Shown here: positions 36,088-46,500 of the stretch, piece by piece
Layout of the letters: the number at the start of each line of letters is the position of its first letter
Numbering within the stretch: the first letter of the stretch is position 1
NCBI GenBank assembly: GCA_017432165.1
Contig: JAFRJS010000090.1
Coordinates: forward strand, 1 to 64,000
Length of the DNA stretch: 64,000 bases
From: Clostridia bacterium
GTDB lineage: Bacteria; Bacillota; Clostridia; Oscillospirales; Acutalibacteraceae
Direction of reading: 5' to 3'
The notes under the pieces: generated by a model
Told to the model about the DNA's origin: nothing
The model's input: only the letters and a program-made list of their open reading frames with translations
Database searches by the model: none
Translations under genes and position numbers: made by a program

Positions 36088-36537
36088 ATGAGAAAAATTT
36101 TTTCTTTAGTCAAAAAAGTTTTATCTTTTTTATTGGTTTTGTGTTTCTTAAATACTTGTTTTTTAAAAGTTGGGGCAGGCTTTTATGATTTTACCGAGAA
36201 ATTTTATAATTCCCTATATGACTATCATGAATTCCGGATTTTTAAAAATTTTGAAATGTATTTGAAAGAAAATGCAACAGAGAAAAGCAATCGTGTTAAA
36301 AAAGAGTTTTTTAAAGCAATTAATGATGAAGAAAATGTACGTAAAATTAAAAAAATAGGTATACAAAATATTTTCCGTTATATTTTAGACTGCTCTATTT
36401 TAAAAGTTTTTGGCAAAATAAGTTTGGACGATCCAGAATCTGTTAAATTGGCTGCTATTTCTTTGGGCGAAGATTTTAAAGAAACAGAAAAATATATGCG
36501 CCAAAATGAAATATCCAGTATTACATATGATATATAA
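36088..36537 (+). CDS. Small secreted protein, unknown function
   Basis: A 149-residue protein with a basic N-terminus and a hydrophobic signal segment (about 10-32). The mature part is helical and charged ('MYLKENATEKSNRVKKEFF', 'DDPESVKLAAISLGEDF'). AAAGGAG lies 8 bases before the ATG, behind a perfect promoter, so strong expression is likely. I see no known domain. Confidence 0.65.
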   Translation: MRKIFSLVKKVLSFLLVLCFLNTCFLKVGAGFYDFTEKFYNSLYDYHEFRIFKNFEMYLKENATEKSNRVKKEFFKAINDEENVRKIKKIGIQNIFRYILDCSILKVFGKISLDDPESVKLAAISLGEDFKETEKYMRQNEISSITYDI

Positions 36538-36571
36538 AACATATAAAGGAAAAATAATACACAAAAGTGCT

Positions 36572-36596
36572 AAAAGTCACGTTTTATGTGGCTTTT
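36572..36596. terminator. Bidirectional terminator
   Basis: AAAAGTCAC (36572-36580) pairs with GTGGCTTTT (36588-36596), with one G-U pair, followed by TTC on the plus strand. It lies between the convergent secreted-protein gene and the 53-residue membrane peptide gene and can serve both. Confidence 0.65.
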
Positions 36597-36599
36597 TTC

Positions 36600-36761
36600 T
36601 TATAATATGCTTGCTTCCAAATATTCGTCAAGTTCTTTATCTTCTCTCTTTTTCTTTTTATCGATTATTATTAAAACGGTGGCAACCACAGAAGCAATCG
36701 TTACCAAAGAAGCAATTATTCCCACTAAAAACGCAAAGCTGATTTTACTTTTCTTTTCCAT
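36600..36761 (-). CDS. 53-residue single-pass membrane peptide
   Basis: A short gene behind AAGGAG (7 bases before the ATG). The peptide has a lysine-rich start, one long hydrophobic helix (about 8-33), then a charged tail (KKKKREDKELDEYLEA). This N-in membrane peptide resembles small YtxH-like or phage-shock-like tail-anchored proteins only in layout. The plus-strand open frames over this position are its shadows. Function unknown. Confidence 0.6.
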   Translation of the reverse strand: MEKKSKISFAFLVGIIASLVTIASVVATVLIIIDKKKKREDKELDEYLEASIL

Positions 36762-36827
36762 AAAAACTCTCCTTAAAGTTTAGTCGTTTTAATTTTACAC
36801 AAATTACCAAGTGTAGTCAAACAAAAA

Positions 36828-39188
36828 TTATTTTTTAGAAATTTTAAAGATTTTTTCTAAGTTAATTTTGGATACATAATCATAAATAATTAAAGAAATT
36901 AAAATTAAAGCAATCGAAAGTAAAACTATTACAGGACTAAATTCTAAAACGAATAAATCCGAAAATTTAAATATTCCCACAACAAAACTTATTGCAACGA
37001 ACCAAAGAAGCGATTTTCTGAGTCTGTTTAATGGTACGGAGATTTTATAAAGCAGTACCGTTCCTATAAATCCTGTTATTATTACTGCCAGAGTGGAGTA
37101 TTTTTCGTAAGATAAATTGAATAAGAAGTAAAGAGCAACACATAAAATCAAAGCAGACATTATTGTAAGCGCCGCAGGCAGAGCTTTGCTTATTATATTT
37201 TTAAATAAATTTGCTTTTATGCGTTCTCGGTTTGGCTCTAACGCCAATATAAACGATGGTATTCCTATCGTTATGGCGCTTATGAGCGTCATTTGTATCG
37301 GAATGAATGGGTACGGTGCCGGGATAAATAAAAACAGCAGTGAAAGCAGGCAAGAGTAAATTGTTTTTACTAAGAAAAGCGAAGAAGAACGCTGTATGTT
37401 GTTTATGGCTATTCTTCCTTCTGCCACGGCATGAGGCATAGCGGAAAAATTGGAGTTTATTAATACTATGTGAGATATATTTCTTGTTATGTCACTTCCG
37501 CTGGCCATTGCCACACTGCAGTCAGATTCTTTCATTGCAAGCACGTCATTTACTCCGTCACCTACCATTGCAACGGTTTTGCCGTCGGATTTTAAAGCTT
37601 TTATTATTTGCTGTTTTTGCGAAGGCGTTACTCTTCCAAAAATAGTATATTTTTTGGCGGCTTCTCGTATTTCTTCGTCTGTTTTTAGATTTGAAACGTC
37701 GATATATGATTCGTGATTACTAAGGTTAACTCTTTTTGCAATTTTAGATACTGTTTCCGGGTTATCTCCCGAAATAACTTTAATGTCTACTCCTTGTTTT
37801 TTAAAGAAATTCAGGGTTTTTTCCGCATTTATTCGTATTTTGTCTTTTATTAATACAAAACCTATCAGATTAATATCTTCCGGAATATTCCCATTTTGAA
37901 ATTTGTTTTCCGAATGAACTACGGTTAAAATTCGGAAATCATCGGAAAAGCTTTTTACTTTGTTTTTTATTTTGGAATAATTTTTACCAAATATAAACTC
38001 GCCGGCGCCCATTATTATTGTACCTTTGCCTTCAATTTCCGCACCGGACCATTTTCTTTCGGAAGAAAATGGAATTATTTCTTTAACTTTTAGGTTTTCT
38101 TTGCATGTTGGTACATAGTTTTTAATAGCTTTAAATGTTTCGTTGGTGTCGTTTAAAACTGACGTTAATGCGCTAAGTGATGATTTTAATTCTTCCTGGG
38201 TTGTGCTGTTTTCCGGTACGATTTCTTGAACTTCAAAGGTCCCCTCGGTGATTGTTCCGGTTTTATCCAGGCAAAGTGTGTTTACTCTTGCCAGGGTTTC
38301 CAGGCAGTAAATATCTTGCACTAAAACTTTGTATTTAGAAAGTTTAACTACGCCCACTGCTAAAATTGTGCTTGTAAGTAGAACCAGTCCCTCCGGTATC
38401 ATGCCGGTGAGGGCTGCCGTGGTGGTTATTATTGCCGAAGTGTAGTCGTGCCCAGAGGACGTTAACTGCCTGTAAAAAAGGAGCGCGCCGATTGGAATAA
38501 TTGCCAGAGATATGATTTTAATTATCTTGTTTACCGTGGTCATTATTTCAGATTTGGTTTTTTTGATGTATTTAAGGTCTTTTAAAAGAGTGGAAGAATA
38601 ATTGTTTTTCCCTACATGCTCAGTTTGTGCCGTGCAACTGCCGCTTACAATGTAACTCCCTGAAAGCAGCATATCCCCAGGCCTTTTTACAATCAAATCC
38701 GGCTCGCCAGTTAATAAAGATTCGTTTACTTCGCATTTCCCGCTTTTTATTACGGAATCTGCAACTATTTGATTTCCGGGTTCAAATAAAATTATATCGT
38801 CTAGCACTACTTTTTCTATTTTAATTTTGTTTTTTTTGCCGTTTCTAAGGACCACCGCGTGGCTGGAAGAAATTAAATTTAGCCGTTCGATGGTTTTTTT
38901 TGCTCTTATTTCTTGGATTATTCCAATTACGGCATTGCATATTACAACTCCCATAAACATAAGATTTCTATATGAACCGACACACAAAACAGCAACTGCC
39001 AAGATAAGATTTATAAGGTTAAACAAAGTCAGAGCATTGTCTTTAATTATCTTGGAAGTTGGCTTTGTGGATACGGATTTATCTACATTTATCAGCCCAT
39101 CTGAAATTCGCTCTTTTACTTCTTTTGTGCTTAGCCCAAAATCAATCGGGGGATTGTAACGCTTTATTTTTAATGAATTGTTTTCCAT
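36828..39188 (-). CDS. Cation-translocating P-type ATPase
   Basis: A 786-residue pump. Visible are the actuator 'LLTGEPDLIVKRPGD' (TGE), the phosphorylation site 'CLDKTGTITEGTF', the nucleotide domain with 'ISGDNPETVSKIAKRV' and the hinge 'VAMVGDGVNDVLAMKESDCSVAM'. The M4 motif is 'MIPEGL' rather than the CPC of heavy-metal pumps. There is no metal-binding N-terminal domain. PEGL and the general layout resemble the CtpE-like branch linked to calcium uptake (established for the mycobacterial protein); the ion here is uncertain. Confidence 0.9.
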   Translation of the reverse strand: MENNSLKIKRYNPPIDFGLSTKEVKERISDGLINVDKSVSTKPTSKIIKDNALTLFNLINLILAVAVLCVGSYRNLMFMGVVICNAVIGIIQEIRAKKTIERLNLISSSHAVVLRNGKKNKIKIEKVVLDDIILFEPGNQIVADSVIKSGKCEVNESLLTGEPDLIVKRPGDMLLSGSYIVSGSCTAQTEHVGKNNYSSTLLKDLKYIKKTKSEIMTTVNKIIKIISLAIIPIGALLFYRQLTSSGHDYTSAIITTTAALTGMIPEGLVLLTSTILAVGVVKLSKYKVLVQDIYCLETLARVNTLCLDKTGTITEGTFEVQEIVPENSTTQEELKSSLSALTSVLNDTNETFKAIKNYVPTCKENLKVKEIIPFSSERKWSGAEIEGKGTIIMGAGEFIFGKNYSKIKNKVKSFSDDFRILTVVHSENKFQNGNIPEDINLIGFVLIKDKIRINAEKTLNFFKKQGVDIKVISGDNPETVSKIAKRVNLSNHESYIDVSNLKTDEEIREAAKKYTIFGRVTPSQKQQIIKALKSDGKTVAMVGDGVNDVLAMKESDCSVAMASGSDITRNISHIVLINSNFSAMPHAVAEGRIAINNIQRSSSLFLVKTIYSCLLSLLFLFIPAPYPFIPIQMTLISAITIGIPSFILALEPNRERIKANLFKNIISKALPAALTIMSALILCVALYFLFNLSYEKYSTLAVIITGFIGTVLLYKISVPLNRLRKSLLWFVAISFVVGIFKFSDLFVLEFSPVIVLLSIALILISLIIYDYVSKINLEKIFKISKK

Positions 39189-39281
39189 GTTCTTCTCCCA
39201 AAATAAAAATTAATCTGTAATAAATTATAAATGTTTAAATTATTTAGTCAATTAAAAATTTAGAAAGGGGATAACAAATTA

Positions 39282-39572
39282 ATGCTTTGCAGAATAGTAG
39301 ATATGAAAAACAAAGAGGTTATAAGTGTAAAAGACGGCTGCAGGATTGGCTGCGTTAATGATGTTGAAATAGATATGAAATGCGCAAAGCTGGTTTCGAT
39401 TATAGTTTATGGCAAGCTGAAATTTTTTGGGATTTTCGGCCGTGAAGACGATATAGTTATAAAATGGGAAAACATAGAAGTTATTGGCGATGATACAATT
39501 CTTGTCAGAGATAATCCTCTTTGCCGCCGAAAAAGAAAGCACAAATGGTTTTGGCCAAAATTTTTTAATTAG
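39282..39572 (+). CDS. YlmC/YmxH family PRC-barrel sporulation protein
   Basis: A 96-residue protein. 'RIVDMKNKEVISVKDGCRIG' and 'VNDVEIDMKCAKLVSIIVYG' form the PRC-barrel half. 'FFGIFGREDDIVIKWENIEVIGDDTILV' is the YlmC/YmxH hallmark. The tail is basic. Members are annotated as sporulation-associated in Bacillota; the molecular role is not known. Its last 8 bases overlap the end of the convergent secreted-protein gene. Confidence 0.88.
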   Translation: MLCRIVDMKNKEVISVKDGCRIGCVNDVEIDMKCAKLVSIIVYGKLKFFGIFGREDDIVIKWENIEVIGDDTILVRDNPLCRRKRKHKWFWPKFFN

Positions 39573-40545
39573 TTAGGTCTAACATTTTAAGAGGAATGTA
39601 AAATATTATGTCGTCCCACTCTTCGGGGCTCAGATTTTGCAGAAATTCTTTTTTTACATAAATAACAAAGTTAAGATTTTTTTGCCTTTTTGACCAAATT
39701 TCTTTAGAAAAGCCAAGCGGTTTGCTAAGTTTTATGCGATTATCCATTATAAACATATTTAAGCCTATTTTTTCAGAATCTTCTTTGTAAGATTGCTTTA
39801 ATAAAATTTTTTCTTCTAATTCTTCTAAATAATTTGTTAAACAGTCGGTATTTAAAATTCTGATTAAATATCCGGGTGAAGGGTAGTTGTAATAAAAATT
39901 ATGGTCAAAGGATAATAAAAGAGCGTAGTATTTATGTGTTTGTGGAGTATATGGGTCGCTTTCGTTTTCAATTACCATGGTTTTAAAAAATTCAGATAAA
40001 TTATCTATATCTATAAGATACGGGTTTAAATCAACATAACTATTGTTATCCCATTCTTCATCGGATTCGTCATAAGGGTCGTTTTTGTACGGCCCATAGA
40101 TGGGTTTTGATTTTTTATTTATTGGGTTAGAATCCTTAGGTTTTTTGGGGGTTTTCTTGCTAATTATAACTCCACTTTCAGTTATTATTTCAATTAATTT
40201 AAATTCTTCGTTTTCGTAAAAACGAAGAATTTTGGATTTTTGGTGTTGAGTGGTACTAGGAGAAGTTATTTTTTTGTAATTTCTTTGCGTTTCTTCAATC
40301 GTGGGTTCATTTAAGTAAGATAATTTTCCGTGTGGTTCGAAGTATCGATTTGATTTTTTAAATTTATTATTCTTGCCGGATAATTTTGGCCCTACTGCAG
40401 AAGTATAAGTTTTGGTGTGTTCATGTTGTTTGCTACCGTGATTTTTAGCCGGTTTCATAGAAAGCACGCTATTATTTAAGTATAAAAATCCAAAAATAAT
40501 AATTATTATTTTTAATACTAACTTTTTGTTTGCGTTTTTTTCCAT
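39565..40545 (-). CDS. Secreted protein, unknown function
   Basis: A 326-residue protein. A signal peptide (about 1-30: basic start, then an isoleucine-rich core, 'LNNSVLS') precedes a polar His/Lys/Ser-rich region (about 30-110). The acidic C-terminal half has 'DPYDESDEEWDNNSYVDL' and ends in a possible globular domain. The ATG at 40545 has AGAGAG upstream. The open frame continues to 40701, but that extension overlaps the hemolysin III gene in another frame. I see no recognisable domain. Confidence 0.6.
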   Translation of the reverse strand: MEKNANKKLVLKIIIIIFGFLYLNNSVLSMKPAKNHGSKQHEHTKTYTSAVGPKLSGKNNKFKKSNRYFEPHGKLSYLNEPTIEETQRNYKKITSPSTTQHQKSKILRFYENEEFKLIEIITESGVIISKKTPKKPKDSNPINKKSKPIYGPYKNDPYDESDEEWDNNSYVDLNPYLIDIDNLSEFFKTMVIENESDPYTPQTHKYYALLLSFDHNFYYNYPSPGYLIRILNTDCLTNYLEELEEKILLKQSYKEDSEKIGLNMFIMDNRIKLSKPLGFSKEIWSKRQKNLNFVIYVKKEFLQNLSPEEWDDIIFYIPLKMLDLTN

Positions 40546-40562
40546 AATTTTCATCTCTCTTT

Positions 40563-41201
40563 TTAATATATTGTTATAAAATGGCATATGCTTCCAATTA
40601 ATACAAAAACATGCCATATACTGTGGATATATTTTTTCTTTTTCCCAATTACATATAATGCAGCCCCTATAGTATAAAAAACACCGCCTGAAATTAACCA
40701 TTTAAGCTGAAAAAAGCTAAGATTTTGCCATGTGGGTTTTGCTATTAATATTATGCTCCAACCCATTGTTATGTATAAAATAAGTGAGATTTTTTCAAAT
40801 TTATTTATGCTGATTATATTTAAAACTATTCCGGTTAATGCTGCTGCCCACACAGCATAAAGAACGATCCATGAAAGTGTATTTTTTATAAGCAGAGCGC
40901 AAATAGGTGTGTATGTTCCGGCTATTAGCAAAAATATTGAGCAGTGGTCGAATTTTCTTAGAATATTTTTTGTTTTTCCCGAAGTTATACTGTGGTATAA
41001 AGTGGACGACAGGTATAAAAACATAAGGGAAAAGCCGTAAATACTCATTATAATCATGTTTTTATAATTATTTTGATGTTTTTGCATTAAAAACACAAAT
41101 GCTGCAATAGAAAAAATAAATCCGATTCCATGAGAAACAGAATTTAAAATTTCTTCTGAAGTGCTATATTTTGGCAGAGCAATATTTTTAAGTTTTTTCA
41201 T
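40563..41201 (-). CDS. Hemolysin III / YqfA-TrhA family membrane protein (PAQR-like)
   Basis: A 212-residue protein with about seven membrane helices. Family residues are 'EEILNSVSHGIGF' at the start, 'SSTLYHSI', 'RKFDHCSIFLLIAGTYTP' and the C-terminal 'HSIWHVFVLIGSICHF', whose histidines probably hold a zinc ion. In Bacteria these proteins affect membrane energetics and fluidity more than hemolysis. An AAAGGTATTTT-type site precedes the ATG. The secreted-protein gene follows 17 bases later. Confidence 0.92.
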   Translation of the reverse strand: MKKLKNIALPKYSTSEEILNSVSHGIGFIFSIAAFVFLMQKHQNNYKNMIIMSIYGFSLMFLYLSSTLYHSITSGKTKNILRKFDHCSIFLLIAGTYTPICALLIKNTLSWIVLYAVWAAALTGIVLNIISINKFEKISLILYITMGWSIILIAKPTWQNLSFFQLKWLISGGVFYTIGAALYVIGKKKKYIHSIWHVFVLIGSICHFITIY

Positions 41202-41324
41202 TTTAAAATACCTTTCAAAAAAATTAATACTATTTTTGATTATATACCATTAAGGGTTATTTGAGTAGATTAAAGTTTTAAAATTTATTTTTTGATCATA
41301 AATATGTGTTAAGGAGTGAGTTTT

Positions 41325-42062
41325 TTGAATTATAATAATATTTTTGATAAGTTTAAAGGTAAATATGTATTTTACATTACATGTGCTTTAAGCGCTGTTA
41401 TGGCTTCGGCCCTGGCTTTTGTGGCGTATGGAGAGATAAATTCCAAAGCCGGCAACGATTCGGGTTACAAAATTGTTTTGGACCCGGGACATGGAGGAGA
41501 AGACGGCGGCGCAGTGGGGCAAGAGGGCATAGTGGAAAAAGATATAAACTTAAAAATAGCACTGAAATTAAAGGATCTTTTGACGTCAGCAGGTTACGAC
41601 GTGGTAATGACACGTGAAGAAGACGAAGCAATTTACGACGACTCCGCAGAAACGCTGCGAGAAAAAAAGCGTTCGGATTTAAACAATCGTGCTCAAATAA
41701 TAGAAAAAAACAGCAGTAACAAAACGATATTTGTAAGCGTTCATCAAAATAAATTTCCCGACCCAAAGTACTTCGGTACGCAAATATTTTATTCAAAAAA
41801 TGACCAAAAAAGCGAAAAATTAGCTTCTAGCATAAAAGATTCCGTGGTTGGTTTTTTGCAGTCGCAAAATACCCGTGAGATAAAACCCGCAAACAAAAAA
41901 ATTTTTCTTTTAAATAAAGCACAAATTCCTGCTGTTGTAGTGGAATGTGGTTTTTTATCTAATGAAGAAGAAGCAAAAAAATTATCAAGCAGTAACTATC
42001 AATCAAAAATGGCGTTTAGTATTTATTGCGGAATAATAAACTATTTTATTAATAATCCTTGA
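41325..42062 (+). CDS. cwlD: N-acetylmuramoyl-L-alanine amidase, CwlD-type
   Basis: A 245-residue amidase_3 protein with one N-terminal membrane or signal segment (about 13-35). Zinc-site motifs are 'KIVLDPGHGGEDGGAVG', the Glu in 'IVEKDINLKIA', 'SVHQNKF' and the catalytic Glu in 'VVVECGFLSNEEEAKKL'. CwlD starts muramic-delta-lactam formation in the spore cortex. The size and single-domain layout match CwlD better than vegetative amidases. TTG 41325 lies 8 bases after AAGGAG; the GTG at 41316 is inside that site. Confidence 0.88.
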   Translation: MNYNNIFDKFKGKYVFYITCALSAVMASALAFVAYGEINSKAGNDSGYKIVLDPGHGGEDGGAVGQEGIVEKDINLKIALKLKDLLTSAGYDVVMTREEDEAIYDDSAETLREKKRSDLNNRAQIIEKNSSNKTIFVSVHQNKFPDPKYFGTQIFYSKNDQKSEKLASSIKDSVVGFLQSQNTREIKPANKKIFLLNKAQIPAVVVECGFLSNEEEAKKLSSSNYQSKMAFSIYCGIINYFINNP

Positions 42063-42131
42063 TTTTGTGCAGATACTTTCTTATAATCAAAATTATCTGA
42101 GAATAATAAAAAGAAAAGGAAAATAAAAATC

Positions 42132-43505
42132 ATGAAAAAAGTAAAAAATGTTTTTGTTTGTTCGCAGTGTGGTTATGAATCTGCAAAATGGAACGGAATT
42201 TGCCCTTCTTGCGGTGGCGGAAATACAATGGTTGAAGAAATCAGAGAAATGTCTTCCAAGAGTAAAACATCATTCCCAAAAATTACGGCTTCAAATATGT
42301 TGGAAGTTTCGATAAACAGCATTGATATAAACGACGAAACAAGATACCACACGGGTTTTAAAGAGCTGGACAGAGTTTTTGGCGGAGGAATAGTAAAAGG
42401 CTCGATTTCTCTTTTGGGCGGAACCCCGGGAATAGGTAAATCCACACTTTTGCTTCAAATATGCAGCTATTTGGATAAAAATTTAAAAATACTTTATATT
42501 TCCGGTGAAGAATCCAAACGGCAAATCAAGATGAGAGCCGCACGTTTGGGAGTAAGCAACGAAAATCTTTATATAATAACGGAAACAAATATAAATTTAA
42601 TAGCTTCCGAAATTGAATTTACGCACCCGGATTTGGTTATAGTTGACTCCATACAGACAATGTCTAACCCTGATTCTTCAACATTTCCGGGTAGTGTATC
42701 GCAGGTAAAAGAATGTGCAAATGTGTTTTTAAAGCTTTCTAAATCGCTTGATATTACGACTATTTTAATAGGGCATGTAAATAAAGACGGCGCTATTGCT
42801 GGCCCGAAAGTCTTGGAGCATATGGTTGATGCGGTGCTTTATTTTGAGGGCGACAGCCAAATGTCTTACAGAATTTTGCGCACGGTAAAAAACAGGCATG
42901 GTTCCACAAATGAAATAGGTGTATTTCGTATGGACAACGTTGGATTAAAAGAAGTTGGAAATCCTTCTGAAATGCTTCTTTCAGGGAAGCCTCATGGTGT
43001 ACCCGGAATATGCGTTGCGTGTACTGTGGAGGGTTCTCGGCCAATTTTAACAGAAGTTCAAGGCCTTGTTACACCCACAAGCTTTGGCAACCCAAGAAGA
43101 ATGGCCACGGGCTTTGATTATAATCGCATGTCGCTCATTTTAGCGGTTTTGGAAAAACGCTGCGGGTACTTTTTTTCTTCAATGGACGCATATGTAAATG
43201 TTGTGGGTGGGATTAAGCTTGATGAACCTGCTGCGGATCTTTCTGTGGCAATAACTCTGGTTTCCAGCTTAAAAGACATTGTTGTAAATGACAGTGTAAT
43301 AGCTTTTGGTGAAATTGGTCTTGCAGGAGAAATTCGTTCTGTGCCGCATTGTGAACTAAGAGTGCAAGAAGCAGAGCGTTTAGGCTTTGAAAAATGCATT
43401 ATTCCTTACTATAATTTTAAATCGATGAGTAATTTATCAAAATATAAAATAAAAATAGTTGATGCAAAAAACGTTCGGGAAGCGGTAGAAGCGGCAATGA
43501 ATTAG
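42132..43505 (+). CDS. radA: DNA repair protein RadA/Sms
   Basis: A 457-residue RecA-like helicase for recombination intermediates. It has a four-cysteine zinc finger (CSQCGYESAKWNGICPSCG), Walker A 'GGTPGIGKSTLLLQI', Walker B 'LVIVDSIQTM', and a C-terminal Lon-like domain from about 300 ('VVGGIKLDEPAADLSVA', 'GEIGLAGEIRSVPH'). The KNRFG motif reads KNRHG ('VKNRHGSTNEIGVFRM'), a change at a normally conserved position. Its stop overlaps the end of addA by 4 bases. Confidence 0.96.
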   Translation: MKKVKNVFVCSQCGYESAKWNGICPSCGGGNTMVEEIREMSSKSKTSFPKITASNMLEVSINSIDINDETRYHTGFKELDRVFGGGIVKGSISLLGGTPGIGKSTLLLQICSYLDKNLKILYISGEESKRQIKMRAARLGVSNENLYIITETNINLIASEIEFTHPDLVIVDSIQTMSNPDSSTFPGSVSQVKECANVFLKLSKSLDITTILIGHVNKDGAIAGPKVLEHMVDAVLYFEGDSQMSYRILRTVKNRHGSTNEIGVFRMDNVGLKEVGNPSEMLLSGKPHGVPGICVACTVEGSRPILTEVQGLVTPTSFGNPRRMATGFDYNRMSLILAVLEKRCGYFFSSMDAYVNVVGGIKLDEPAADLSVAITLVSSLKDIVVNDSVIAFGEIGLAGEIRSVPHCELRVQEAERLGFEKCIIPYYNFKSMSNLSKYKIKIVDAKNVREAVEAAMN

Positions 43506-46500
43506 TGCTTGCAAAAATAATCTCCCATATAAAAAGAATATATTCCGGTTTCAAAAACGTCGGTTTCTTCTGTGCCGGAAAGTGCATATTTGTATATTTC
43601 CAGCTGTTTGGCATATTTTTCGTAAAGAGTCGAAAGGTTGTTTGTTTTGTCCGTTTTGTAGTCCACTATAATGTATTTTCCGTTTTCTTTAAATGCGCAG
43701 TCCAGCGCGCCTTCAACCACTATGTTTTCCGTTTGGTTTGTTTCTTTAAATATGTACTTTGCGGGCAAACTGACAGAAAATCTGTGCTCACGCAGAACTT
43801 TTTCGCTTTTTAAAATTCGGCCAAATAAATCCGATTTTGTAAATTGCACCAGAGCCGGTCTGTCTAGATTTTTGACTTCTTCTTTGCTTAAAAATTTGTT
43901 TTCGTAAAGGTAGTTTATTTCGTAATCAATTCCATAATTGGCAACATTATTAAAATCTAAATAACACATAAAATTGTGCATAGCGGTTCCCCTGGAAGAG
44001 GGAGCCATTTTTTCGCCAAGCAAAAACGCCGGGCAAGATGATGCGATGTATTCCTTCCATTTTTCGCCGCTTGCAAGTTTAGATGCTGCTATTTTTAGCG
44101 GCAAATTTTCTTTTGGTTTGGAACTCCTAATAAAATCAAACCTTTTTTGAAATTTTTCTAGAAGTTTTTCGTCTATTTGCGGGGAATTATCGGTTGCCTC
44201 TTGAGTTTGCTTGTTTTTTTCTTCGTGTTCGATTTCTTCTGAAAAATCATCTATAAAATCGATGTTTATGTTTAAATTTGGGTAGTTTTCTTCTGAGATT
44301 TCTTCCGGTAAACCGACAATATTGCAAAGTTTGTTTCTCATACTGCTTTTCATGATGGATAAAAATATCCACTGCGAAAAAGAAGATGCGTTTTTGATTA
44401 TATAAGGGTTGCTTTTTGCGCTGCAAAGCGATAAATCCAGAAATTTTTTAAGTTTTTTTTGCGGATTTTCAAAAGACGTAATTAAAATAAGTTTTTCCTT
44501 TGCTCTGGTAAGCGCCACGTAGAGTATGCGCAGTTCTTCGCCAATGGATTCGGATTTATTTTGCAAATATATGGATTTTCTTATTATGTTGTCGCACTTT
44601 ACGGAGGCTTCTTCGTCTTTTAGTTTCGTCCCGATTCCAAGCTCGCTGTGAATAAGCACGCTGTTTTTATCTTGATTAAATTGCCCGGAACAGTCCGCTA
44701 AAATACAAACGGGGAATTCAAGACCTTTGGATTTGTGTATGCTCATTATTTTAACGGTGTTGTCATCGCCAAAAAAACTTGGTGCGGGGTTGAGGTCGTC
44801 GCCTTTTTCTTTAATGCTTCTTATAAATTTTAAAAATCCTCCAAGTCCGCCGTGTGAATTTGCTTCATATTTTTTTGCGTATTCCATAAAGTATATTAAA
44901 TTTGCTTTTTTTGTTTCTCCTTTTTCCATAGCGCTGAAAATTTCGGGAAAATTTATGTCTTTGTATATGTAGTCTATTAATTCATCGCATGAGCAGCCGC
45001 TTGATATATTTCTGTAATGTTCGATTTTGTTTATGAAGTCAAGAAATTTTTTATTGCCGTTTTCTGCGCTTTTTTTAATTGTAAAATAAAGGGGTTCAGA
45101 TGTGCCCCCAGCTCTTATGGCGCTTATTTCGTCAATGGTAAAATCAAAAACGGGGTTAATCATTGCGCCCATTAGCGGAATATCTTGAATGGGGTTGTTT
45201 ATAATTTCCAAAAGCGAGAGTATGGAAGTTATTTCTTTTGTGGGCAAAAATTTTTCTTCCATTTCCGCTTTGCAGGGTATGCCGCATTTAAAAAGTTCTT
45301 TGGCGTAAATATGCGCTTTTTTGTTTGCGCTTCTTAACAAAATGCAAAAATCGGAAAACTTAAAGTTGTTTTTTGCCGCAGAATTTTCAAATGCCATTTC
45401 GGCTATTGTTTTTGCAATAACTCTAGCTTCGGTTATATATCTATCTTCTTGGCTGCTGTCTAAATTTATAATTTTTAAATCTACCGAATTTTGCGCGTCT
45501 TGATTTTCCGGCTGATTTAAACCGCAGACTAATTTTTCTTCTTGATTATACTCTATTTCGGCCGAGTTTTTGGACATTAAATTTTCAAAAATAAAATTTA
45601 TAAAGTCAATAACGCCGCTTTGACTGCGAAAGTTCTTTTTAAGAATTATTTTTGCGGGGTAAGATGGATTGTCACTGTTAAAATCACCGAATATATCTTT
45701 CTTTTTAATAAATATTTCGGGCTTAGATTGCCTGAATTTATAAATGCTTTGTTTAACATCGCCAACCATAAAGATGTTGCTTTCATTTTTGGTTATCATT
45801 TTAAAAATCATGTCTTGAATTTCGTTTATGTCTTGGTATTCGTCCACCATTATTTCTTTGAACTGCAAAGAAAGTTCTTCGGCAATTTGGCTTTTTTTAA
45901 TTTCACCATTTTCGATTTTTGTAAGCAGTTTTATAGTCAGATGTTCAATATCGCTAAAGCTTAAAATGTTTTTTTCAAGCTTTAAATTAAAAATTTCGTT
46001 TTCATAGTAAGTTACCACTTCGAATAATGTTTTAAGCATATTATAAGTGTTTTGTTGGGCGGTTTCGTTTTCTTGGCGCGGAGTGCAGATGTAGTTTTTT
46101 AATTTGCAAATTAAATTTTTAACATAGTCCCTGGCTTCTTTTACTTGGTCTTTAACTGTTTTGTCTTCGGGGTTTTTAACCTGTTTGAGCGAAGAAAATG
46201 AAAAAGAAGATAGTATGTTATAAATCTCGTCGTAATTTTTTGAAATAGCTTTAGATTTAAGGTCACATACTTTGTTTAAATCATCTTTTAAAATTTGCTC
46301 GTAGGAATTTTTTATGTTTGTGAAATTGTCTATTGCTTTTAGAGTGTTTAAAATAATATTTTCGCAGGCGTTTGCAGTGTTAAGGGTGTGGCTTATCATC
46401 AAAGATTCCCATTTGGACGCATTTTTTCCGTTTGGTTTATATAAATCAAGAATTTTATCCATCCATATTTTAGGCATAGGCACAGAGCGGGTGAAATCGT

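Noticed and set aside
40546-40701. Upstream extension of the secreted protein gene at 39565
   Set aside because: It overlaps the hemolysin III gene in a different frame. The extension is not signal-like, while the start at 40545 has both a ribosome site and a signal peptide.
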